Shown piece by piece: positions 1-4,898 of a DNA stretch of 10,297 nucleotides (its first letter is position 1; each line of letters opens with the position of its first letter). The position numbers were made by a program, and so were the translations under genes. The notes beneath the pieces were generated by a model that saw only the letters and a list, made by a program, of their open reading frames with translations, was not told the DNA's origin and searched no databases. Location: positions 1 to 10,297 of the forward strand of contig DAOULQ010000058.1 in the NCBI GenBank assembly GCA_034419095.1. Direction: 5' to 3'. This DNA is from UBA7937 sp034419095 (GTDB taxonomy: Bacteria > Chloroflexota > Anaerolineae > UBA7937).

Positions 1-36
1 CCTCAATGCTTTGAGGTATTGGTTGCGAGAATACAT
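1..36 (-). CDS. 5' end of a probable IS transposase (partial)
   Basis: Read on the minus strand, ATG at 36-34 opens MYSRNQYLKALR and runs off the left edge of the window. A GGAGG Shine-Dalgarno at 48-44 lies 7 bases ahead of this ATG. A second in-frame ATG at 42-40 (adding Met-Asp) sits only 1 base from the same site and is less likely. The opening residues resemble the N-termini I associate with integrase-core (DDE) transposases of the IS481/ISNCY kind. That is recognition from memory on 12 residues, so the family call is tentative. The direct repeats just upstream at 58-127, arranged like an IS terminus, support it. An ordinary small gene with a coincidental start would be the alternative. 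Confidence 0.5.
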   Translation of the reverse strand, partial: MYSRNQYLKALR

Positions 37-94
37 GTCCATACCTCCATTCTACACCCGTTTCGGTTACATTTTATATTGCACAACCAATACC
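15..94 (-). repeat. 11-base inverted repeat enclosing the transposase start
   Basis: GGTATTGGTTG at 15-25 is the exact reverse complement of CAACCAATACC at 84-94. In a minus-strand transcript the 5' arm (94-84) lies in the untranslated region and the 3' arm (25-15) in the codons for Asn-Gln-Tyr. The 58-base loop would contain both the GGAGG site and the ATG. Folding would hide the ribosome binding site in transcripts entering from outside, as is known for some IS elements such as IS10 and IS50. The pairing is seen directly; the function is inferred. Confidence 0.4.
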
Positions 95-127
95 GTTTCG
101 GTTACATTTTAGCTTGCAGAATACGGC
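58..127. repeat. Two 35-base direct repeats, probable IS terminus
   Basis: The 19 bases CCGTTTCGGTTACATTTTA occur at 58-76 and again, identically, at 93-111. Each is followed after two variable bases by TTGCA, so the repeating unit is 35 bases (58-92 and 93-127). The pair lies between the putative transposase start (36) and the pyr promoter (131). Repeated transposase-binding sites at a terminus are known for several IS groups, and that is the favoured reading. The exact outer edge of the element and any target duplication cannot be set, because the other end lies outside the window. Confidence 0.55.
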
Positions 128-130
128 CCC

Positions 131-159
131 TTGACAAAGCCCCCCAGAAATGGTATTAT
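131..159 (+). promoter_or_regulatory. Sigma-70-type promoter of the pyr operon
   Basis: TTGACA at 131-136 is a perfect -35 box. TATTAT at 154-159 differs from the -10 consensus by one base, and the spacer is the optimal 17 bases. Transcription should begin near 163-168, giving an untranslated leader of about 170 bases before pyrC. It is the only strong plus-strand promoter I see ahead of the operon. The -35 box begins 4 bases after the second IS-like repeat unit ends. Confidence 0.8.
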
Positions 160-165
160 GAAATC

Positions 166-188
166 CCAGAGGTAACTCTGGCTTTTTT
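166..188 (+). terminator. Terminator-like hairpin at the 5' end of the pyr leader
   Basis: CCAGAG (166-171) pairs perfectly with CTCTGG (176-181) around a GUAA loop, a GNRA-type tetraloop. C182 and six T residues (183-188) follow. The shape is that of an intrinsic terminator, yet it begins almost exactly where the promoter at 131-159 should start transcription. It may end transcripts from further left, act as a stabilising 5' stem-loop on the pyr mRNA, or cause very early termination or pausing. The fold is visible; the role is not settled. Confidence 0.5.
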
Positions 189-228
189 GATACCTGTCGG
201 CCCCTGGTGGGACCAAAATATAATAAGG

Positions 229-300
229 ATGGCCAGAACAATAGTTTTTGCCAAGATAGAAGAAATCCATCACCGGCAGAAGGATGGTTTCTTTTCCTAG
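229..300 (+). CDS. Candidate 23-residue leader peptide of the pyr operon
   Basis: ATG at 229 opens a short frame (starting MARTIVFAKIEE) that stops with TAG at 298-300, the triplet immediately before the terminator stem at 301. The frame spans the whole leader hairpin 258-295 and contains U-rich stretches at 244-248 and 288-295. This recalls the E. coli pyrBI leader, where UTP-sensitive pausing couples the ribosome to RNA polymerase. The weak point is the ribosome binding site: AAGG at 225-228 directly abuts the ATG with no spacer, and nothing better is seen. No known leader peptide was recognised. Confidence 0.25.
   Translation: MARTIVFAKIEEIHHRQKDGFFS
258..295 (+). promoter_or_regulatory. 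Strong leader hairpin, candidate regulatory element of the attenuator
   Basis: Bases 258-271 pair with 283-295 through 13 pairs (one G-U) with only U266 bulged, closing an 11-base loop ACCGGCAGAAG (272-282). It lies just before the terminator at 301-325. A weaker alternative hairpin, 286-306, would use its 3' arm and the terminator's 5' arm, so the three structures could be mutually exclusive. The loop does not convincingly match the PyrR-binding consensus known from Bacillus pyr leaders, so PyrR control is not claimed. Confidence 0.5.
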
Positions 301-325
301 AAAGCCCCGTTTCAGGGGCTTTTTT
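301..325 (+). terminator. Intrinsic terminator in the pyr leader (attenuator)
   Basis: AAAGCCCC (301-308) pairs with GGGGCTTT (315-322) around GTTTCA, and the T-run continues to 325. This is a textbook intrinsic terminator, placed downstream of the pyr promoter and 11 bases before the pyrC ATG. No gene ends between the promoter and the hairpin, so its natural role is premature termination of the pyr transcript under some condition. Bases 200-206 (GCCCCTG) are also complementary to 313-319, a possible long-range alternative that would break the terminator. Confidence 0.85.
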
Positions 326-336
326 GCGGGAGAGAT

Positions 337-1389
337 ATGAGAATTCCGGGTTTAATAGATGCGCATGTTCATCTACGAGATCCAGGAGAGCCCCATAAGG
401 AAGATTTCTCCTCTGGAACTTCGGCTGCTCTTGCAGGAGGGGTTGTTACTCTAATAGACATGCCAAATAATAGAGAACCAATTACTAACCCTCAAAGTCT
501 GGAAGAAAAAAGGAAGATGGCCAGATCGAAAGCGGTCTGTGATTATGGATTCTATTTGGGGGCAACGAGGGAAAATGTCGGGGGTTATGGGGAAAAGGTG
601 GTCAAGAAGGTATGGGGGCTGAAAATGTATCTCAACCAAACATACGGTCCGCTTTTACTCTCTCAGCCACAAGAAATCGCAGATCATCTCCATCATTGGC
701 CAACGGAAAAACCTCTCTTGGTTCATGCTGAGGGGGAAACTGTGGCTTTCATCTTGAATATGATTAAAGACTTTCCTCGTCGAGTTCATTTTTGTCATCT
801 TAGTCTAAAGGAGGAAGTTGAGCAGATCAGAAGAGCAAAAGAAGCCGGTTTGCCCATAACTTGCGAAGTAACCCCTCATCATCTTTTTTTGACCGACAAA
901 GACGAAAAAGTCTTAGGTCCATTTGGGAGAATGAGGCCTCCCTTAAGAACCGCGAAAGATGTTGATGCCCTTTGGCAGAATCTTGACGTAATTGATATTG
1001 TAGTCTCCGATCATGCCCCTCATACAAAAGAGGAAAAGCTTTCTGGAAATCCTCCCTTCGGGGTTCCTGGAGTAGAAACGACTTTGCCTCTTCTCCTGAC
1101 CGCGGTTTCTCAAAAGAAGCTCTCTCTTGAGCGGTTGATAGAATTAGTTGCAATTAATCCGGCAAGGATTTTGGGCATTAAACAAGATGAACTAACTCAT
1201 ATTGAGGTTGATCTCCAAGCAAGTTATGTGATCGAAAACTCGGCTCTTTGGACAAAATGCGGTTGGTCGCCATTTGAGGGGAAAAGGGTAATTGGCAAAG
1301 TCAGGCGGGTTTTCCTACGGGGCCAAAAGGTGTATGAGGACGGGAAAGTTCTAGTAAGGCCAGGTTTCGGAAAGGAGATAAATCCATGA
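337..1389 (+). CDS. pyrC: Dihydroorotase, short CAD-like form
   Basis: This cytoplasmic zinc amidohydrolase interconverts carbamoyl aspartate and dihydroorotate, step 3 of UMP synthesis. The metal-binding DAHVHLRDPG lies at residues 8-17 (His10, His12; Arg14 for substrate). Lys96 in GLKMYLN is the likely carboxylated lysine, His130 (LLVHAE) and His154 (HFCHLS) are further ligands, and SDHAPH (224-229) carries catalytic Asp225. At 350 residues it is shorter than usual bacterial class I enzymes (about 425) and lacks most of the N-terminal beta segment. In length and motifs it resembles the dihydroorotase domain of animal CAD. The ATG at 337 follows GGGAG (328-332) by 4 bases. It is the first gene of the operon, directly behind the attenuator, and overlaps pyrB by 4 bases. 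Allantoinase or hydantoinase is unlikely given the neighbours. Confidence 0.95.
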   Translation: MRIPGLIDAHVHLRDPGEPHKEDFSSGTSAALAGGVVTLIDMPNNREPITNPQSLEEKRKMARSKAVCDYGFYLGATRENVGGYGEKVVKKVWGLKMYLNQTYGPLLLSQPQEIADHLHHWPTEKPLLVHAEGETVAFILNMIKDFPRRVHFCHLSLKEEVEQIRRAKEAGLPITCEVTPHHLFLTDKDEKVLGPFGRMRPPLRTAKDVDALWQNLDVIDIVVSDHAPHTKEEKLSGNPPFGVPGVETTLPLLLTAVSQKKLSLERLIELVAINPARILGIKQDELTHIEVDLQASYVIENSALWTKCGWSPFEGKRVIGKVRRVFLRGQKVYEDGKVLVRPGFGKEINP

Positions 1390-2360
1390 TGGCTGAACGA
1401 AAGTCTGAATTCCTAGGTTCTCCTGAAAATCCATTTGTGGGGGAACATATTATTTCCGTAGAACAGTTCACTCCCGAGAAAATCGATTACCTTTTCAATA
1501 TCACTCGACAAATGCGGGAGATCGTTAAGACCGTTGGGTCGGTAGATTCCTTAAAGGGGAAGGTTTTGGCCAACCTCTTTTATGAGCCAAGTACAAGGAC
1601 CAGCTCTTCTTTCACCGCGGCGATGGAGAGGCTTGGAGGCTCGGTGATTCCCATAAATGAAGTTCGTTATTCGTCGGTAGCCAAAGGCGAGAATCTACCC
1701 GATACGGTAAGGACCTTGGCTTGTTATGCCGATGTAATCGTCTTGCGCCATCCAGAAGTTGGTTCGGCGAGTCTGGCTGCGGAGTACTCACCCGTACCAG
1801 TGATTAATGGTGGAGATGGGCCAGGAGAACATCCTACCCAAGCGCTCTTGGATTTGTTCACCATTGTCGATAAGTTAGGGACGGCTAAGGGAAAACATGT
1901 TGTAATGGTTGGCGACTTAAAATATGGTCGAACTGTTCACTCTTTGGCCAAACTTCTCTCCATTCAAGATAGGGTCAAAATCACCTTTGTTTCGCCCAAA
2001 GAACTGAGAATGCCCCCCGAAATCCTCTTCAGACTTAGAGAGAAGAGAATGGATATTCAAGAGATGGAGGAATTGGAATCTTCGATCCCCACCGCCGATG
2101 TTATTTATCTTACTCGCGTTCAAAAAGAAAGGTTTGATACTCAAGAAGAATACGAGAAGGTAAGAGATAGGTATGTAGTGACTCCGGAAACCCTCGCCTC
2201 GGCTAAAAAAGAAATGATCCTTATGCACCCTCTGCCAAGAATTTACGAACTGAGTATGGCCGTTGATGAAGATCCTCGAGCAGTTTATATCAAGGAACAG
2301 ATGAAGAACGGAATGTATGTTAGAATGGCGCTTTTAGCCGCGGTTTTGGGAAAAGTATGA
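1386..2360 (+). CDS. pyrB: Aspartate carbamoyltransferase, catalytic chain
   Basis: The enzyme condenses carbamoyl phosphate with aspartate, the committed step of pyrimidine synthesis, probably as a soluble trimer. The carbamoyl-phosphate motif STRT lies at residues 69-72 within FYEPSTRT. The mobile loop with Ser97 and Lys100-Gly-Glu follows, then HPTQALLD (149-156), DLKYGRTVHS (177-186) and HPLPR (281-285). At 324 residues it is slightly longer than the typical 305-310, mainly from an N-terminal extension. Two adjacent ATGs occur: 1386, overlapping the pyrC stop as ATGA, and 1389. AAGGAG at 1372-1377 lies 8 bases ahead of 1386, which favours that start. No regulatory subunit gene (pyrI) is present. 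The Arg-Ile-Tyr-Glu after HPLP replaces the common Arg-Val-Asp-Glu, but ornithine transcarbamylase is not a better fit. Confidence 0.96.
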   Translation: MMAERKSEFLGSPENPFVGEHIISVEQFTPEKIDYLFNITRQMREIVKTVGSVDSLKGKVLANLFYEPSTRTSSSFTAAMERLGGSVIPINEVRYSSVAKGENLPDTVRTLACYADVIVLRHPEVGSASLAAEYSPVPVINGGDGPGEHPTQALLDLFTIVDKLGTAKGKHVVMVGDLKYGRTVHSLAKLLSIQDRVKITFVSPKELRMPPEILFRLREKRMDIQEMEELESSIPTADVIYLTRVQKERFDTQEEYEKVRDRYVVTPETLASAKKEMILMHPLPRIYELSMAVDEDPRAVYIKEQMKNGMYVRMALLAAVLGKV

Positions 2361-3088
2361 AAGAGAGGCTAATCTCAAGAGATAGAAGCATAATTGTGGC
2401 CTGTGATGTGCCTGATCTTGAATCATTGGGAAGATTAATCGATAAAACCTGCCGGATAGAAGGGGTTGGAGGATATAAAGTGGGATTGGAATTAGCTATT
2501 GGCTACGGTTTGCCTCGGGTGGTTGATACAGTTAAAGGGTTAACGGATTTACCGATTATCTACGATCACCAAAAGGGTGGAATAGACACCCCTGAAACTG
2601 GGAAAAGGTTTGCCAAAGTATGTAGAGGAGCCAGCATTGATGCGGTTATCCTTTTTCCTCTTGGGGGAACGGAAAGCGAGAGGAGTTGGATTAACGCTTG
2701 TCTGGTCGAAGAACTCGTTGTTTTGGTTGGGGCCCATATGACTCAAAAGGGGTTTCTTGAGAATGAGGGAGGCTTTATCGCTGATTCTGCCCCCGAGAGA
2801 GTTTTCGCTATCGCTGCTGAAGAAGGGGTAAGGGATTTTGTTGTTCCAGGAAATAAAGCCGAGCATGTTAAAAGATACAGAGATCTACTTGAGAAAATTC
2901 TAGGAAGAGAGAATTTTACCCTCTATGCGCCGGGATTTATCACTCAAGGAGGAGATATCAGCGAGGTAGGAAAGGTTGCGGGCGAAAGATGGCATGCCAT
3001 TGTGGGAAGGGCGATTTATAAGGCCAGGGATGTTGAAGAAGCAGCGAGGATAATGGTTAGGGAGATAGTAAGTGGGGAAAAGGACTGA
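2357..3088 (+). CDS. pyrF: Orotidine 5'-phosphate decarboxylase, variant motif
   Basis: It converts OMP to UMP, the last step of the pathway, as a cytoplasmic (beta/alpha)8-barrel. Asp17 in ACDVPD and Lys41 in GGYKVG match the first strand residues of the family. PGF at 192-194 with ITQGGD (195-200) forms the phosphate loop, and GRAI (217-220) carries the phosphate-binding arginine. The catalytic tetrad segment reads DHQKGGID (70-77), spaced DxxKxxxD, where the usual enzyme has DxKxxD. At 243 residues it is of normal length. The ATG overlaps the pyrB stop as ATGA and has only a weak GGGAAAAG upstream, so translation is probably coupled to pyrB. It overlaps pyrE by 17 bases. The operon position makes a related barrel decarboxylase unlikely. 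Confidence 0.88.
   Translation: MKERLISRDRSIIVACDVPDLESLGRLIDKTCRIEGVGGYKVGLELAIGYGLPRVVDTVKGLTDLPIIYDHQKGGIDTPETGKRFAKVCRGASIDAVILFPLGGTESERSWINACLVEELVVLVGAHMTQKGFLENEGGFIADSAPERVFAIAAEEGVRDFVVPGNKAEHVKRYRDLLEKILGRENFTLYAPGFITQGGDISEVGKVAGERWHAIVGRAIYKARDVEEAARIMVREIVSGEKD
3059..3064 (+). promoter_or_regulatory. Ribosome binding site that sets the pyrE start
   Basis: AGGGAG lies inside the end of pyrF, 7 bases ahead of GTG 3072. It supports a GTG start for pyrE and thus a 17-base overlap with pyrF. Confidence 0.7.
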
Positions 3089-3686
3089 ATTAGCTCTTGA
3101 ACTTTTTGATGTTGGCGCGATTAGATTCGGGAAGTTTAAGTTAAGACTCCATGATGAGTGCCCAAACGCTCCTCTTTCACCTTTTTATATCGATCTAAGG
3201 ATTGTTCGTTCTTTTCCTAGGGTCATGAAACAAGTAGTTGAAGCCTATGAAGAGTTACTAGAAGACAAAAGGTTTGATTTGCTGGCTGACGTTCCTACCG
3301 CGGCTACTCCAATTGTTGCTGCCCTTTCTCTTCGATTAAGGGTGCCGATGATTTCTCCTCGAATCGATCAAAAGAGACATGGAGCGGGGACAAAGATCGA
3401 GGGTGTGTTTAAAGAGGGACAACGAGTTGTTCTAGTTGACGACTTAGTAACGAAAGCGGATAGTAAACTCGAAGCGATTAAGATCTTAGAGGAGAACAGA
3501 TTGAAGGTTCATGATGTAGTTGTTCTTATCGATCGCGAACAAGGGGGAAAAACCGAACTTGAGAAAGAGGGTTATCACCTTTGGGCTGCTTTTGAAATCT
3601 CCACCCTTCTTGAAATCTATCTTCAGGCTGGGAGATTAGATAAGGAACAGTATCGAGAAGTCATCAGTTATCTTAGCAGCGAGTGA
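3072..3686 (+). CDS. pyrE: Orotate phosphoribosyltransferase
   Basis: It joins orotate to PRPP to form OMP, the substrate of the adjacent pyrF product; in animals the two activities are fused in UMP synthase. Visible motifs are LFDVGAIRFGKF (11-22), SPFYIDLR (36-43), the RIDQKRHGAGTKIEG loop (97-111) and the PRPP-binding VLVDDLVTKAD (120-130). REQGGK follows at 155-160. The length of 204 residues is normal for the family. Translation begins at GTG, chosen because AGGGAG lies 7 bases upstream and the N-terminal sequence aligns with family starts. It ends 3 bases before pyrD. TKADSK after the Asp-Asp pair replaces the more usual small T-A/S-G stretch but keeps the fold signature. Confidence 0.94.
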   Translation: MGKRTELALELFDVGAIRFGKFKLRLHDECPNAPLSPFYIDLRIVRSFPRVMKQVVEAYEELLEDKRFDLLADVPTAATPIVAALSLRLRVPMISPRIDQKRHGAGTKIEGVFKEGQRVVLVDDLVTKADSKLEAIKILEENRLKVHDVVVLIDREQGGKTELEKEGYHLWAAFEISTLLEIYLQAGRLDKEQYREVISYLSSE

Positions 3687-3689
3687 AGT

Positions 3690-4772
3690 ATGGGTATTGG
3701 CAAAGAAAGGTTTCTTTCTAACCCGGAACAAAATCACGAAAGAGTATTAAGGCTTCTCCAAATCGTTGAAGAGTCTCCCAGGATTAGATACTTCCTAACG
3801 AAAATTTTTGAATACAAAGACGCTCGACTTGAGACAAGCCTATTTGGGCTTCGCTTTGCTAATCCGGTTGGCCTGGCGGCAGGTTTTGATAAGAATTGTC
3901 AGGCCCCGAGGGCTCTCGGCTGCTTAGGCTTTGGTCATATAGAGTTGGGGACAGTGACGCCTTTGCCTCAGAAAGGCAATTCCAGACCACGGATTTGGCG
4001 ATTGAGTGAAGACAGGGCGGTTATTAACTGGATGGGAACGCCGAACGTTGGCCTAGAGAAGTTTGTCAAAAGAGTTCAAAAGATAAAAGAACGCGACTTT
4101 GTTCTGGGCATCAATATCGGGAAAAATGGGGATACACCGCTTGAAGAAGCCTCGGGAGATTATAATCTAGCCTTGCGAAAGGTTCATCCTTATGCAGATT
4201 ATATCGCTCTTAATGTCAGTTCTCCCAATACGCCTGAACTGCGTCGCCTTCAACGAAAAGAACTCTTAGATGATTTAGTTCGTGAAATCAAAAGAAGTTT
4301 CCCTTCAAAGCCCGTTCTTTTGAAAATCGACCCCGATTTATCTTTTTCGGAGATCGATGATGTTATCGCTATTACCGAGAACTACAATGTTGACGGAATT
4401 ATCGCCACCAACACCACGGTTTCTCGAGAAAACCTCAGAAGTAAGCATAAGGGTAAGCCTGGAGGGTTAAGTGGACTACCCCTTAGGGAGAAATCTACCA
4501 CAATTATTCGCTACATCTATCATCAGACCGAGGGGGCTGTTCCTCTTATTGGAGTTGGAGGGGTTTTCGATGCCCGAGATGCCCTAGAGAAAATAAGGGC
4601 GGGGGCATCTTTAGTGCAAGTTTATACCGGCTTTGTTTTTGACCCCTTAAAAGGCCCATTTATAACCAGGAACGTAAATAAAGGGTTATCTAGAGCTCTT
4701 GAATCTGAAGGGATAAAATCAGTTCGTGATCTAGTCGGGTCGGAGGCTATTCAACCCCAGAGGCAGGTGTGA
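3690..4772 (+). CDS. pyrD: Dihydroorotate dehydrogenase, class 2 (quinone)
   Basis: This FMN enzyme oxidises dihydroorotate to orotate and passes electrons to membrane quinone. Class 2 is shown by catalytic Ser178 in NVSSPNTP (175-182), where class 1 enzymes have cysteine, by an N-terminal helical segment (residues 10-40), and by the absence of a pyrK partner. FMN and orotate contacts are visible in GLAAGFDKN (61-69), GINIGKN (140-146), ATNTT (239-243), GGLSGLPL (258-265) and GVGG (288-291). The stretch NWMGTPN (113-119) replaces the common NRMGFNN but keeps the first Asn. At 360 residues it is slightly longer than the E. coli enzyme. It is the last pyr gene, starting 3 bases after pyrE with no strong ribosome site, so it is probably coupled. 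No terminator follows. Confidence 0.95.
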   Translation: MGIGKERFLSNPEQNHERVLRLLQIVEESPRIRYFLTKIFEYKDARLETSLFGLRFANPVGLAAGFDKNCQAPRALGCLGFGHIELGTVTPLPQKGNSRPRIWRLSEDRAVINWMGTPNVGLEKFVKRVQKIKERDFVLGINIGKNGDTPLEEASGDYNLALRKVHPYADYIALNVSSPNTPELRRLQRKELLDDLVREIKRSFPSKPVLLKIDPDLSFSEIDDVIAITENYNVDGIIATNTTVSRENLRSKHKGKPGGLSGLPLREKSTTIIRYIYHQTEGAVPLIGVGGVFDARDALEKIRAGASLVQVYTGFVFDPLKGPFITRNVNKGLSRALESEGIKSVRDLVGSEAIQPQRQV

Positions 4773-4898
4773 GGAGGGATAGGCCTGGGATGCTGGCACG
4801 AACTATGTCTAGAACTTGCTTGAGGTTTCTAACACGTCCAATAGTTCAGTAATGACTCGTTCCCGCTCGGAGGTATCATCGCCGCGGATAGCGTCAGA
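4773..4898 (-). other. Junction of convergent operons with a frameshifted gene tail
   Basis: On the minus strand, frame +1 relative to the HAD-like gene reads on from TCT at 4898 to TAG at 4811-4809. It gives SDAIRGDDTSERERV, then a helix-like ITELLDVLE and SSKF, about 30 residues. The tail joins smoothly to ALADL of the main frame if one base is skipped near 4899. This suggests the true C-terminus was displaced by a one-base insertion, a sequencing error, or less likely programmed +1 shifting at ATC TGA C. That leaves only 36 bases (4773-4808) between the two operons. I see no hairpin with a T-run on either strand here, so transcripts from both sides may overlap. Confidence 0.45.

Noticed and set aside
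1..16. Perfect hairpin CCTCAA-TGCT-TTGAGG as a terminator
   Set aside because: No T-run follows on either visible side, and it lies in the first codons of the minus-strand transposase-like frame.
58..127. Two spaced repeats as a CRISPR array
   Set aside because: Only two units, spacers of 16 bases with partly shared sequence, and no cas genes; an IS terminus fits better.
166..188. PyrR-binding loop in the 5' hairpin (UCCCAGAGG resembles part of the consensus)
   Set aside because: The resemblance lies in a simple 6-pair stem with a GUAA loop, without the internal bulges and conserved loop of PyrR sites.
207..398. GTG-initiated 63-codon frame through the leader terminator into pyrC
   Set aside because: It crosses a terminator, overlaps pyrC in another frame, and its sequence resembles no protein.
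4773..4808. Bidirectional terminator between the convergent operons
   Set aside because: GGCCTGGG and nearby bases form no stable stem followed by T or A runs.
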